DNA of 64,000 nt, from the NCBI GenBank assembly GCA_946965045.2, contig OX337240.1, positions 2,976,001-3,040,000 on the forward strand. Direction: 5' to 3'. The first letter of the stretch is position 1. Each line of letters starts with the position of its first letter. The notes beneath the pieces are model-generated. The model did not search any database, was not told where the DNA came from, and saw only the letters and a program-made list of their open reading frames with translations. Origin of the DNA: Epithemia pelagica. Lineage: Eukaryota; Bacillariophyta; Bacillariophyceae; Surirellales; Surirellaceae. A program made the translations under genes and the position numbers. Shown here piece after piece: positions 1 through 11,507 of this stretch.

Positions 1-903
1 TTAGGCCATCTGATTGTTCGAGTGCTGGAGAAACCATGCCGCAGAGGGAAAGTACGAGTCATGGAAGAATTCACACTCGAGAATGGAGAAGAAATCAAAT
101 TGCTTCGACGAGGTGACGTTTTGGTTCAAGTTATTGACGACGGTGTCGGCATGACGCAAGAACAAGTCCGAAACGTATTCAAAGATGGAACACAATATAA
201 CTCGAACAAGTTACAAGCAGGAGGAGGGAGTGGACTTGGCTTGAATATCGCCAAGGGTATTGCCGTTGAACATCGTGGACAACTCACCTGCAATTCAGAA
301 GGAATCGGTAAAGGGGCGACCTTTACCTTGTCTCTTCCACACTACGAGGAGCAGAAAGTTGTGGTTGATCCTAGCAAGAATGACAAGGTCGGAAAGCAGA
401 AACAGATTCCAGGCAATCCTATGGGTAACTCGCGATCCACCCAAAGTGAAACTGAAGAATGCGAAGATTCGTGTGAAATCCCTCAATTCCGAATCCTGGT
501 GGTGGATGATTCAGCGACCAACCGGAAGCTCTGTATGCGATTGCTTTCCCGACATGGACACATCTGCGACGGCGCCATGGACGGTCAAGAAGGTGTAGAC
601 CGGGCACTGGAAGCTATGGATCAAGGGCACCCGTACGATTGCATCTTGTTGGACTACGAAATGCCTCGTATGAATGGCCCCAGTGCTTGCCAAGCCATGC
701 GTGAGCGTGGCTGTGATAGCTACATTGTTGGTGTCACAGGCAATGTCATGTCGGAAGATGTTGCTCATTTTAGATCCTGTGGAGCCAATTGGGTTTTACC
801 GAAGCCTTTTCAACTCGAAGCTTTGGAGCAACGGTGGGTGGAGTCCGGTCTCACACCTCACAACACTCCCAATGATATTCACAAAACTGTCCATGAGCAT
901 TAG
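1..903 (+). CDS. Hybrid sensor histidine kinase, C-terminal part (5' end outside window)
   Basis: The frame is open from base 1, so the gene enters from the left and its N-terminus is missing. The visible part is the end of a GHKL ATPase domain: a G1 box (DDGVGM), then a G2 box (GSGLGLNIAKGI), then the domain's last strand (GATFTLSLPH). After an acidic and basic linker of about 40 residues comes a complete CheY-like receiver domain (roughly residues 160-280 of the fragment). The receiver keeps the acidic pair (VVDDS), the phospho-acceptor Asp (LLDYEMPRMNG), the switch Thr (VGVTGN) and the conserved Lys (LPKPF). Such kinases autophosphorylate on His in the missing part and pass phosphate to the C-terminal receiver in a His-Asp relay. 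Both visible domains look catalytically competent. The input signal cannot be judged from this fragment. Confidence 0.93.
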   Translation, partial: LGHLIVRVLEKPCRRGKVRVMEEFTLENGEEIKLLRRGDVLVQVIDDGVGMTQEQVRNVFKDGTQYNSNKLQAGGGSGLGLNIAKGIAVEHRGQLTCNSEGIGKGATFTLSLPHYEEQKVVVDPSKNDKVGKQKQIPGNPMGNSRSTQSETEECEDSCEIPQFRILVVDDSATNRKLCMRLLSRHGHICDGAMDGQEGVDRALEAMDQGHPYDCILLDYEMPRMNGPSACQAMRERGCDSYIVGVTGNVMSEDVAHFRSCGANWVLPKPFQLEALEQRWVESGLTPHNTPNDIHKTVHEH

Positions 904-2943
904 AATCGACACGAAGAACCTGCGAAACCTTCCATGGATGTTCAAGGGATATCTAATTCTCAGGTCGCATGGTGACTCCAAACTCAGTTTCTGGAGAATC
1001 AAAGTCTTCTTGAATGGAACCTTGTGACGAAAGCAAGTTCAACTTATGCCCCAGAAGGCCTTGCGCTTAGGGCTATCAAACTTAGGCACTCAGATTTTTA
1101 GCGTAGTTTCTAAAGAAGTTTAGGTGAAACTTAGGTTTTGAAGTTTAGGTAATTTAGGTAGCTCTGAAAAATGGCTACTTCCCTCAACTACACGGAAGAT
1201 CACTGGACGTTGACACCAACAACCAACATTCACAGACAGGCATTCAATTTATAGGCTAAATATTTAAAGGACCACCCGAAACTTCGGTAGGGCAAAAGCA
1301 GCAACATGAAACTTTGGATAAACTTAGGTACCGAAGTTTAGGACAAGAAACTTCGACGATGAAACTTGATACCTATACTTGCGCTTTGCGACTGTTGAAA
1401 CACACGATGGCCAAAGGATGGATACGTTTGTCAAACGAGGCAAGCCGCTCGTTAGACCATACCGTTGTTCCATTTTCGAGAGTAAAATTGAAGATCTGAT
1501 TGGTTTACATTTTTCTTCCAGTAACATGGAAACACGTTGTCGACCGTTGTGGTTAGTCCACACTGTCATACAACCTACATGTCCTAGCATCAACAAAATG
1601 ATGTAATATTAGAAAGATAGATGGAACCAGTGACCAATAGGAGCAGTTTTAACAAGCCCTAGTAATGAATGGTTGCGCAAGAGAATGATAAGGTGTCAAT
1701 AGTAAATCAGCTTTCCATCCGCCTGTCTTAGGTGACCTTTCCAGGACAAACTCCCCGCAAAACGTAAGAAGTTGTCAATATGAGCTGGGAAATATGATCT
1801 TTTCTTTTTAAGAAACCCCGAACCTGACCAGGACTGTTACCTGTTATGTTTCCGTTCATTGAATCACCATGGACTCCACGGAAGAACTAAAATTCCTGCC
1901 TGTGCATCCTAGATCCTAGCTGATACAAATAATAGAAGCATCCGAGATCCGAGATCCGAGATCTAGGCATCAAAACATGCATGGACACGAACATTACGGC
2001 TGTCGAACTCGTAGTCATCACCGGTGGAGAGTGGAGAGTGGAGATTGACAGTCGAGAGCAGCGAGCTTGTAGATTGTAGATCTAATGACTTCGCCCTACA
2101 TTCTACACCAAAATGACTGATAATACTTGGTAATTCGAGCTGGTGGCGAGTGGCGAACCTTCCTGTTCTTGTTCGAAAAAGACCAATGCTGTCCATTTTT
2201 TGTCTGCTCACCTTGAATTCTGTGGTGGATTTGGGATGTCGTCTCTTTAATATTGTCCTATCCTTTGTCATTTGTCATGTAACAGCCTCAGGATCTGTTC
2301 GTCGCCGTTCCTGGCTCACTGAATACTGAATGACTTCGATAACAAGAAGTGTTATCGGTTATCGGTTATCGGTTGTCCGTTATCGTTGATATTGACAACT
2401 GAGGAAGTATTCTGAAATAATAATCTTGTTACTTGTTACTTCGATTTTTGGTTCATTTTTCATTTTCCCTTTTTCCCGATAAAATAATTGTGGAGACAAA
2501 GAAAAAATATTACTATGGTGCCGGAATGTGGAATGCACAACATGATCCTGATGATGATGTGTCAATTGAGCTTTCTTCCCGTTCTGTCTGTAGGTACAGT
2601 CACTGGTTAGCCTGGGTACCGAGCGGTACTTCGAGATAGACTTTTCATTTAATATCTTTTTCATAAACGGATCGTATCGAACATCGGAACTCGGAACATG
2701 AAACAGCAACCCCCCAGGGGCGACCAAAACGAACAAAAAATCAGCCGGGAGCCTCATTTTTTCAGAAGACCGACTAACAAATTCTTCTCAAGCCAATGAA
2801 GGAAGTTGGATTGGGAAATTGCTCTCTTCTTCCTATTAGAAAAATACAAACGTTGTGGCCATCCTCATAGCGCTTTTCTCATAATTTGATCTCTGGACTA
2901 CCTGGTCCTTGGTATTATCATTGCATTATCACACTTTGCGAAT
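904..2943. other. Intergenic, 2.0 kb, short AT-rich repeats only
   Basis: No convincing gene. At 1,075-1,350 the motif (A/G)AA(A/G)(C/T)TTAGGT recurs at least six times in both purine/pyrimidine variants, as a degenerate short repeat. At 1,940-1,965 GAGATCC is repeated, and at 2,355-2,385 GGTTATC occurs in four near-perfect tandem copies. ORFs here are short, overlap on both strands and have no recognisable domain. Confidence 0.6.
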
Positions 2944-4371
2944 ATGTCGCATGCGGATGATTCTCGTGGCGAGAGGTTAATCGCATCACCTCTTTCTGAC
3001 CATGGTGATGACCCCCCGTCTTCGTTGGTGGAATCTACAGGTTCTTCCCAACAGCATGTTGTTGTCGAGATTGTTCAGAGGCCCAAGAGGCCCCTCTCTG
3101 CCTATAATTTATTCTTTCAAGATGAACGTCAAAAGTTACTGGCCGAGCTTCCGGTCCGCCCCGAAGGCGTCCCGCTCCGTCGTGGACATGGTAAGATTGG
3201 ATTTTCGGCAATGGCCAAGACGATTGCCGCTCGGTGGAAGGCAATTGATGGGGCTGGCAAGGAAAAGTATCAAGCGTTGGCCCAGCACGAAAAAGCTCGT
3301 TACAAGACCAATCTTAGCAACTGGAAGAGGCTTTTGAGAAAGAACCCCGAGAAGAAAGCGATTCACTCGTCCGCCACCAAGAAACAAGAAGAACGCTTGT
3401 CGCTGCCAGTTGTTGTCCCTTCCTCTTCCCTGGCACCGATCAGATTGCGAGAAGAAAATGGGGGTATTATCAATAGCCATCGACGAGCATCCTTGCCACT
3501 CATGCCTCTCCCAGCACCGGAAAATGATAACAAGAAAACGATTGTAGAAGATGTATCCACAAGCCTTGGATTGGATCCGGAAACTACAAGCTTTGTATAT
3601 CGTCTTGCCACAAACAATGAAGCTCACTCTGATACAGGAGGGCTAATGGGCTTTAGCACAACTCCACCGAGCGGAGGCAATGTTGTACGACCTTTTGCAC
3701 AAGTCAACAGGCCCTCACCCATTTCCATGGAGAGCGACCAAACTATTACGACCTTCGACTCAGTTTCTTCGGACTCCATGACCAGAATGTTTCCACCGGC
3801 CAATGCTTGTACGCAATCCTGTTCGAGTCCGTTATATCCTGTCCATCAAGACATTGCTACCACCACTGGTGTTGCACCAATGACTCTACAAGGAATTGCT
3901 CGCTCGTTGCCCGTACCCTTTTCTCAGGGTCTACAGCAGTACCAGGAGAGGACTAACAGGGACAATCTTGTGAGTGTGAACCACTCACATTCTTCTTCAT
4001 TTTCAAGGTGTTCTGGTCATGGAGAGCTAGGGAAAGGCGGCGATTTTCAGCCGTTGTCGGCTTTTCCATCTCAAGCGGGACTGGTGACAAACGACGACAT
4101 GATCCAAAATGACGAAGGAGCAGGATTATTCCTACCTTATACGCCAGCGTTCATTTCCCCAACAACAAGAGAACATCTCATGGTGGAGGAAAACAAGAAT
4201 GGTGTGATTGGTCAATGTTCGACTTCTTGTAGTGACGACCACCATGACAGGAGGACCGCGAAAATGTTTTCGTTCCAAAAAGGCCAAGACAATCGGCATG
4301 CACTCATGACAAAAATGGGCAGCGAGACATGGAACAATTTTGTCAATCTGTTTTGTCCGGACAAATATTGA
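2944..4371 (+). CDS. HMG-box protein 1 (475 aa)
   Basis: A single HMG box lies at about residues 46-128. It opens with RPKRPLSAYNLFFQ and continues through GFSAMAKTIAARWKAID to NWKRLL, so all three helices are present. A loop of about 17 residues separates helix 1 from helix 2, longer than in typical HMGB boxes. The remaining 340 residues are Ser/Pro/Thr-rich and probably disordered. HMG boxes bend DNA in the minor groove, so a nuclear DNA-binding or transcriptional role is likely. No target can be inferred. The ATG at 2944 (AATATGTC) is the first in a long open frame and precedes the domain by 45 residues. Two relatives occur here, at 11.5-12.5 kb and 61.7-62.7 kb. The helix 1 motif is shared with the second of these. 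Confidence 0.88.
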   Translation: MSHADDSRGERLIASPLSDHGDDPPSSLVESTGSSQQHVVVEIVQRPKRPLSAYNLFFQDERQKLLAELPVRPEGVPLRRGHGKIGFSAMAKTIAARWKAIDGAGKEKYQALAQHEKARYKTNLSNWKRLLRKNPEKKAIHSSATKKQEERLSLPVVVPSSSLAPIRLREENGGIINSHRRASLPLMPLPAPENDNKKTIVEDVSTSLGLDPETTSFVYRLATNNEAHSDTGGLMGFSTTPPSGGNVVRPFAQVNRPSPISMESDQTITTFDSVSSDSMTRMFPPANACTQSCSSPLYPVHQDIATTTGVAPMTLQGIARSLPVPFSQGLQQYQERTNRDNLVSVNHSHSSSFSRCSGHGELGKGGDFQPLSAFPSQAGLVTNDDMIQNDEGAGLFLPYTPAFISPTTREHLMVEENKNGVIGQCSTSCSDDHHDRRTAKMFSFQKGQDNRHALMTKMGSETWNNFVNLFCPDKY

Positions 4372-4804
4372 TCGTTGCCCCATCCCCCACTCATGTTTTG
4401 TCCAAATCTGTATTCAAGTCTTGCTGAGGAAAATTTGTTTCATCCCATGGTTCTTTTGATCAATGATACATAGTTAACCATCTCTAATTCTCATTCTTTC
4501 CGTCAATGAGGATCGTTTCCGAACACAAACAGAAAAGCATCGCCTTGTTCGTTGTTTGTGTTCTAATTTGAAGCAACGCTAGTTTGAGTCGCAACTAAGC
4601 CACTTGACAAAAGCAAGTCTAGTCATGACACCGGTCGCCTGGAGCTGGATCACTACTCCTGGATCGGACGCTGGTTCAGGTGATATTGAATATGTAATAT
4701 GTACCGATGGGCTGCCATCCACCCTTCTTCCATTCGTGTTGCACTATCGACATTAGATATCGTGTGGTTGCGACCTGTCCCCTGTCGCAGAAATACCATA
4801 TACT
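4372..4804. other. Intergenic, nothing recognised
   Basis: About 430 bp between HMG-box gene 1 and the kelch pseudogene. I see no repeat, RNA gene or conserved motif. Confidence 0.5.
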
Positions 4805-6011
4805 ATGGCCTTTAGTCATAGCTCAGAGTTCACGATGCAAGAACAAGCACAACAATCGGGCTTTGTCTTTTTGGACAAGACAGCAGTATGGAATGAAGAG
4901 GACTGGCCTCCTCTTGTCGGAGGAGGGCTATATGATCATGCTTTGGTCGTGCTGGATCATCCCGATAACAACAACAACGAACCAAGCAGCAAACGGTCGT
5001 TGTGTTGGGAGGAAAGCAAGGCAATAGTGCCACCAATTCCGTTATGTTGTTGAATTTAGCAGAACCAAACAAGCGTTGGAGACACGGGACGTACATGAAT
5101 AAGGGACGTTATGGACATGCGGCTGTTGTGTGTAATGGAGGTGTCTACGTAATTGGAGGAACCGATGGAAGTTCCACGTTCGATTGTATCGAACGGATGG
5201 ACGTTAATGGTTTGCAGCGGCAATCGTCCCTACTAAGAAGGAAGCTCTATTGGACGACCTTGGATTGTCGATTGTCAACCGGTCGAGAGGGGTTTTGTGC
5301 GGCTGCGGTTCACAATCGATACATTGTGATCATGGGTGGACTGCGTGTGGGGCAAAGGCACCTGCAAATGCGGGGGCGAAGATCGGTGGAAATTCTGGAT
5401 ACCAGAAACCATACTGTCACAGTGGGGCCAAGAATCAACGTTCCTCGTCATTCGACACCGCATATTTGTGGTGGGAGGCTACAGCGATCACCCCCTTCTC
5501 TCTCTCGATACAGGAGGAGGTCTCGGTCCACTCAGATCACTCCGCAAAGGTGGCAAGAAATATCGCACAAAACAATGTTACGACGTTCATTCGGTCGAGT
5601 ATTTGGATTTTCCGAATCCTTGTGGCATTGAAGAATCCGAATCCTTGTGGCATTGAAGAGGAGACTGCTGCCTCTACAGTCATTTCCTCCTTGTCCCCAT
5701 GGACGATACACTCCGATTTGTCACTTTCCATAGAACGAATGATAGCAGTGGGATCCTGTCTGGTCCCACCCTTTCAAGGGCCCCGATATTGCTGTAGTTT
5801 GGTGACTCTGGCGGATCGAATTGCAATGATTGGTGGATCCGACAATCCTTCCTGTGCGACATTATCCGTAGTGGACAAGCATACCTGGTGCTTTCGGCGA
5901 CTACTCAATGAACCGCAGTCGAACCGATTGTATCATTCTCTGAACGAATTGTCGGGGAAGCGAGAGGATGACAATGGTACCTGCCAGGAGAAAGGCAAGG
6001 ATGAAACTTGA
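4805..6011 (+). pseudogene. Kelch-repeat beta-propeller protein, frameshifted
   Basis: Kelch blades are spread over all three forward frames. The start is in frame 2 (4805, MAFSHSSEF). A jump to frame 1 occurs at an AAC microsatellite near 4970. Blades then read TVVVLGGKQ and GRYGHAAVVCNGGVYVIGGT. A second jump near 5460 leads to HRIFVVGGYSDHP in frame 2. A 25-bp tandem duplication at 5611-5660 shifts the frame again and brings in a TGA. The last blade (LADRIAMIGGSD) and the stop at 6011 are in frame 3. Kelch propellers are usually protein-interaction scaffolds. Three independent disruptions suggest a pseudogene. Two of them could be assembly indels or a short unseen intron, but the 25-bp duplication is clear in the sequence. 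Confidence 0.75.
5611..5660 (+). repeat. 25-bp tandem duplication inside the kelch gene
   Basis: Two adjacent copies of a 25-bp unit beginning TCCGAATCCTTGTGGCATTG (5611-5635 and 5636-5660) differ only at the final base. Because 25 is not a multiple of three, the second copy shifts the kelch frame by +1 and exposes a TGA. Removing one copy joins the frame 2 blade to the frame 3 C-terminus. Confidence 0.95.
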
Positions 6012-8138
6012 AATGCGCAACATGTTTCACGTATCTCCTACTACAATGGCGAGACTATAGAATAATCATTTGGCTCTCAAACAACAGTTGTCTTGTTCTC
6101 TGCATCGAACTGCAACCTATTGTGATATCCTTGTAGTAGAAACTGTGATATGGCGTGAGCAGGACAATGTCGTCCTCCGCAAGCTCGCGGTGCGGTACAG
6201 CACCATTCGTGGGTGCCTGATGACAATGGTACCATTTCTCTCTGGTGGCGTGGTGTTGAATCGATTGGATCATCTCTTGCTATGGAACAGGTCGTCATGG
6301 ATTCTTCCAACTAATACACGGAACAATGGTTCCATGCGGAACGGAGGACGAGCGTTTGCAGGATGCATTCCGACAGGAATGGTGTGCCAAGGACGTGTGC
6401 TTAAGTCCCAATCCTCCATCACACATCGCCCCCGACTGTGTTGCCCTCCAGTCATTTGGTAAGAGACTCCACAGTCGCCCTCCAGGTACCCACACTGTCT
6501 CCAGCATTATGACGAATCCAACACGTTGGGCCCCTGTGGAGTTCGACACACACCATCCAGTCATTTGTGATACTGCATCACCAGTTCGACATCAGTGGTT
6601 ACCAAGCAGAACTGCGGGTGCCTTCCAAGTTCCTACTCCACCACCAACAGTTCAAAGACATATGAATTGTGCATGTCCTAGTATCGACACACCACACACA
6701 AGGCTTGGCTAATGGCTATGCGAACAACTCCATTCAAAGCAGAAAGGAAACCGGTGCACGTGCAAGAGAGCTCGAGGTAGGTCGATTCTTGAATGGGTGT
6801 GCGTGATTGCGACAGTGCGGCTGCCATTCGTGTCACCATCACACTCCTCTCGTATATAGTGTGGTACATGTCCTCCTTGCAAGGTTCGTCGTGCCACCAC
6901 CCATCACCCACCATTCGTGCGGCTGCTCTCACACACACACTGCGCCATTGGATGGATGGATCCATCCAATCGAGAGAGGACTCTACCAACCAATCATGCG
7001 TGCACGACGCCATCTCTACCCCCCGAAGAACGGACGGATCGAGAGCAGTGTTTGCCCCAGAGCCGAACCGAACCGAACCGAACCGAACTGCTCAGTTTCG
7101 TTTCGTCTTGTACCAGAGGCCTTTGTGGTGGTTGGTTGGGACACGAATATCTAGCACTCCCCATGACACAGCGCTATTGGATTTGCTCGAGTTTTGGATC
7201 CACGGGCGAGAGAGCGCGGTTCCACATGACACGACAGTTTCGACATCCCAACCCATTGCCAATATTGTAGGACTTTTTTGGGGTGTGCACCGTTTGGATC
7301 GATCCGTGACACTTTTTAGGATGGTATGATGGAACCAGCCACTTTTGCAACTGTGCCGACACGTGTGTGGTGGTTCGTTCTCGAGTGTTGGTGGTCGCAT
7401 CGTGTCGTTGTCTGGGTGGTACAACCCACCCCCAAGAGTCGTAGTAGAGGCTTGTGATTCGTTTTTTCACGGACGACGGTTGCGAATGGTTGTCATGGAT
7501 CCTCTCCCAACAACCGAACAAGAGAGACGAGATCCCACATCACCACGGTGTGTGTGTGGTCCATTGGCTCGCTCGGAGAGGTCCAGCCGTTGGTTGTCGT
7601 CGTCGTCGTCCTTGGTTGTGGTCCGGCAAGTTTCCTCTTGTCCTCGAGTCTTTTTTGCGCGGTTGTCCCAAACAATTGCGAGTATTCATCCCTGTGGTCC
7701 TCTCTCGTCGTTTGTTTGTTTTGCCATTGCCCAGAGGAAAAGATCCCGAAGCCAACGATCCCCTGAGGCCGTGTCACGGAGTCTATGTGCGATGCAACGT
7801 ACTACTGACAGACAGTCCTGCGGCGCCCGCCGGACGGATGGACCGGCAGACTCTCTGTCTGTGTCGCAATGCTCACCATCACCATGACCATTGACCATGA
7901 CAGTGTGACAATCCACACAACCGCAACCGCAAACCGAGACCCAAAGAAGAGAACGACGCATTCCATTGTTGCCAGTGTTGAATCCTTTCTCTTTCTTATT
8001 TCTCCAAAGCACAGCTGGCGCCCTCGGACTCTCTCTCTGGTGTGTGTCAACACACACGCACACACAAAAAGCGAGAGACACATGGTTGGTGTGACCAACA
8101 CAAGGACACGAGAGAGAGAGCGAACGAGACAAGGAACC
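6012..8138. other. Intergenic, 2.1 kb, no supported gene
   Basis: Many overlapping ORFs up to 180 codons occur on both strands, but none has a recognisable domain and several frames are open at once, as expected from base composition. Visible simple sequence includes (CCGAA)n at 7,061-7,090, a CA-rich stretch near 8,045-8,070 and GAGAGAG just upstream of the next start codon. Confidence 0.55.
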
Positions 8139-10745
8139 ATGAAGGACGAGGACGAGGAACACCCCATGGTCACCTTGTCCCAACTCTTGTACGGTTCGCG
8201 ACATGAAGAAGAAGAACAACCGCAGGAAGAAGAAGAACATGAAGAAACTGCCACAAAGGAGGATCGACTAGAAAAGAACCAAGAGAATCTGGAACAAGAC
8301 GACGACGCAGAAGAAGAACGGGCTCGTCACGAAGCTGCCTTTTGGTCGTCGTTGTCTCCCAATACTACGAATGACGACCACACACCCCATACGGCCGCCT
8401 ATATCCAATGGTTGCAAGAACAGCTGGTTCCATCCCACTCCACCACAACTGCCGAAAATGCCACTCCCATTGTGAACTTGGCCGACTTGCGCAAAACGGC
8501 CTCGTCCTTGGGCTTGCCCGAAGGTCGATCTCGCGCCGTCGCTTGGCGTGTCTTGACGGGCTATTTGCCCGTGGCTACCAGCGAATGGGCGGCGGCACTC
8601 GTCGAGCAACGACTGGCCTATCACGAAACCTGTCACCGCTGGTTTACCGGTGGCGATTGGACCCGAGGCTACCGACTCAGTGCCAAGGGTGGACGACGAC
8701 GACGACGATCCACCACAAATGACAACAACGACGAGGAACCACCACTCGCCCAGGAACAAGAAACGGAAGAATTGCAAATCAATACCGATCACGACTATCA
8801 ATCCTTTTCGGTGTCCGTCTTGCCCAAACCCAATTCGCCTACAGAAAAGGATGCCACGACGGGAGGAGTGACCATTCCTTCCACCGCCAAGGACGACACG
8901 AACAAAACGAGCAACGACACCAACAACGACATTCCCTGGAAGGAGATTCGACACGTGTGGACGGTGGAACGGGGCAAGGATTGGCACATTTTGCAATCCT
9001 TGCAACACTCGCGCAATGCCCTCCAATGGCCCAAACGAAACCGACCAGTACCACAACAAGAAACACAGCACCAGCAACCAGAACAACAACAACAACAACA
9101 AGATCCTGCACTGGCTACCAACACCAAGGAGAAGAAACCGGAACAGGATACCGTCTCGCAACCAACACAAGAACAAGAACAAGAACAAAAAGAAGAAGAA
9201 CAACCTGAACCCACAATGCCAGCATCAACACCAGAACCATCTTCTCCTTCTTCCTCCTTGTCGGTTGCCGAATTTTGTCACGCCCTTCAATTGTTGGATG
9301 AAATTCACAAGGATGTCATTCGTACCCATGCCGACTTGTCCTTCTTTTTGCATCCCCATGAACACGTGGGACAACGACGACAAGCGGCCTTGGAACGTAT
9401 TTTGTTTGTCTGGAGTTGGCACCACGACGGCTGTTATGTGCAAGGCATGAATGAATTGGTGGCCGTCCTCTATCATGTTCTGTGTCATGATGATCATGAG
9501 GAATCGGACGGCACTCCACATGATTCCTCGTCATATGATTGGTCCAGTCAAGCCGAAGCCGATACCCATGCCTTGCTGTCCCGACTCTTGGATCCCACGC
9601 ATGGCGTCGGGTCCATGTATTTGGCCGATTGGTCTCTGCAACAGCAACAACAACAACAACAAGAATCTCAACCACAGGAACAAGCTGCCAATCAAGCCAA
9701 CGACCCAACGACAACTACGCCCACCAAGAAGGAATCCACCACTACAACATCATCCTCTCAGACAGTGTCGCCCACCACCCTCTTGATGTCGACACCCTCG
9801 CCCTCATTTGCTTCTACGACTACTACGACTTCCAGTCCTACCGCTGCCGTTGGCAGCGGCGGCATTCGCCAACGATTGACCGCCTTGCAAGACTTGTTGG
9901 CCTTGCACGATCCGGCCTTGTCGGAACACTTGCACGAATTGGGTGTGACGGATGCGAGTTTGTATGCCGTCCGCTGGTTTACCACGCTGCTCAGTCGAGA
10001 ATTTCTCTTGCCCGATACCATTCGGTTGTGGGATGCCATGTTGGCCAGTACCCACAAAGATAATTTTTTGCGACATGTCTGTCTCACGCTCCTTCTCAAT
10101 GTCCGCACCGCAGTCTTGCAGACAGCCACGGACTTTGGCACGGCCTTGCAACTCTTGCAACACTATCCACCCCTGACGGCCACGACCTGTGGCAGTATGG
10201 ATGCCTTGTTGCAATCCAGTCGCAGTCTGTATTGGTACGAGACGCAAATTACCATGGCCTGTCACAAGGCCCACATTACCCCCTACGAAGCACTCTTGGC
10301 CTTGCCCCCACCGCCCCGCATTCAAGACAGTTTGATCATGGCCTTTGGATTTGCCCAAGGTATCGTTCCTCAATCCACGGCAACGTCCAAGTCCAATTCG
10401 TCCAAATGGGGCATGCAATCGGCTCGGACCTGGTATCAACGCAACATGGCGGGATTGTTTCGCAGTGGCAGTAGTACTCTCAGTGCGACGGAGGAGGATG
10501 GATCGGCGTCGTCTGCGGTGGCGGTGGCGGTGGCGGAGGAACCAAACGTGAACGAGAGTGACGAAACCCAACCGAAGAGGGAAGAGGAAACCTTTGATTC
10601 GGACGATGATGACATCTATATGCAAGCCATTCTCAATACCACAACTCCTACCGATACGACCGATCGTACAACAACAACTTCTACTGCTACCAATCCTTTG
10701 GTCAACACGGACTTGGCGTCCGCGTTGCAGGGACTGGAAGATTGA
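8139..10745 (+). CDS. TBC-domain Rab GTPase-activating protein (868 aa)
   Basis: The protein has the two hallmark TBC catalytic motifs: the arginine finger IHKDVIRTH (IxxDxxR) and the glutamine finger YVQGMNEL (YxQ). Before them is GLPEGRSRAVAWRVLTGYLP, the usual 'R..W..L.G..P' TBC entry. After them is WFTTLLSREFLLPDTIRLWD, the conserved second half. TBC proteins speed GTP hydrolysis on Rab GTPases in membrane traffic, and both fingers are intact here. Several long Gln/Glu/Thr-rich low-complexity insertions interrupt the domain. I chose the ATG at 8139 (AACCATGA, then MKDEDEEHPM) rather than one 90 codons upstream, because the upstream extension is low-complexity and lies over simple repeats. 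The last 60 codons and 3' flank are duplicated downstream. Confidence 0.9.
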   Translation: MKDEDEEHPMVTLSQLLYGSRHEEEEQPQEEEEHEETATKEDRLEKNQENLEQDDDAEEERARHEAAFWSSLSPNTTNDDHTPHTAAYIQWLQEQLVPSHSTTTAENATPIVNLADLRKTASSLGLPEGRSRAVAWRVLTGYLPVATSEWAAALVEQRLAYHETCHRWFTGGDWTRGYRLSAKGGRRRRRSTTNDNNDEEPPLAQEQETEELQINTDHDYQSFSVSVLPKPNSPTEKDATTGGVTIPSTAKDDTNKTSNDTNNDIPWKEIRHVWTVERGKDWHILQSLQHSRNALQWPKRNRPVPQQETQHQQPEQQQQQQDPALATNTKEKKPEQDTVSQPTQEQEQEQKEEEQPEPTMPASTPEPSSPSSSLSVAEFCHALQLLDEIHKDVIRTHADLSFFLHPHEHVGQRRQAALERILFVWSWHHDGCYVQGMNELVAVLYHVLCHDDHEESDGTPHDSSSYDWSSQAEADTHALLSRLLDPTHGVGSMYLADWSLQQQQQQQQESQPQEQAANQANDPTTTTPTKKESTTTTSSSQTVSPTTLLMSTPSPSFASTTTTTSSPTAAVGSGGIRQRLTALQDLLALHDPALSEHLHELGVTDASLYAVRWFTTLLSREFLLPDTIRLWDAMLASTHKDNFLRHVCLTLLLNVRTAVLQTATDFGTALQLLQHYPPLTATTCGSMDALLQSSRSLYWYETQITMACHKAHITPYEALLALPPPPRIQDSLIMAFGFAQGIVPQSTATSKSNSSKWGMQSARTWYQRNMAGLFRSGSSTLSATEEDGSASSAVAVAVAEEPNVNESDETQPKREEETFDSDDDDIYMQAILNTTTPTDTTDRTTTTSTATNPLVNTDLASALQGLED

Positions 10746-11428
10746 CGGCATGATACAATATAGCGCTATATGGTTCCGAATGTTGCCTGTACACAACCGT
10801 GGATCCAAGAGGGTTTGATCGTTCTCACTACCTCACTCGTAACTAGCTAGGATATTGGAGTAAAGGTTATAGAGTCAGGATGATCCAAAGGAGAATAAAG
10901 CCTCAATTTTGTCGGATTGTCTCGTAATACTTGGTGTCTCCAAAATGGTTAGGTAGGAGTATTCGAGGAGTACAGATAACTAGGGTAGCTCTGGACCCAC
11001 CAGTACGGACGAACCCACACCAAAGAAGGAGGAGGAAACCTTTGATTCGGACGATGATGATATTTATATGCAAGCCATTCTCAATACCACAACTCCTACT
11101 GACACTACGACGGAAACCACCACTACCAATCCTTTGGTCAACACTGACTTGGCGTCCGCGTTGCAGGGACTGGAAGATTGACGGCATGATACAATATAGC
11201 GCTATATGGTTCCGAATGTTGCCTGTACACAACCGTGGATCCAAGAGGGTTTGATCGTTCTCACTACCTCGCTCGTAACTAGCTAGGATATAGGAGTAAA
11301 GGTTATAGAGTCAGGATGATCCAAAGGAGAATAAAGCCTCAATTTTGTCGGATTGCTCGTAATACTTGGTGTCTCCAAAATGGTTAGGTAGGAGTGTTCG
11401 AGGAGTACAGATAACTAGGGTAGCTCGG
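10557..11428 (+). repeat. Tandem duplication of the TBC gene 3' end
   Basis: Copy 1 (about 10,557-10,995) holds the last TBC codons, the stop and about 250 bp of 3' flank. Copy 2 (about 11,007-11,428) repeats them. Stops and flanks align with a 436-bp offset (ATTGACGGCATGATAC at 10,741 and 11,177). Copy 2 still ends in the same codons (LASALQGLED) but lacks one Thr-rich stretch, and has no start or catalytic domain. It is a gene-end fragment, not a second gene. Confidence 0.93.
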
Positions 11429-11507
11429 GAGTCAAAAATGGTACTAGTAGAGCTAGGGGCTTTTTTTTCCGAAACACAAAACGGAACATCTCTACCATAG
11501 ACTTGCT

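Noticed and set aside
6793-7329. 178-codon plus-strand ORF
   Set aside because: No domain, other frames open on both strands, and it contains a CCGAA microsatellite.
7869-8138. Extended N-terminus of the TBC protein
   Set aside because: The 90 extra codons are low-complexity, cover CA and GA repeats and precede a better-placed ATG at 8139.
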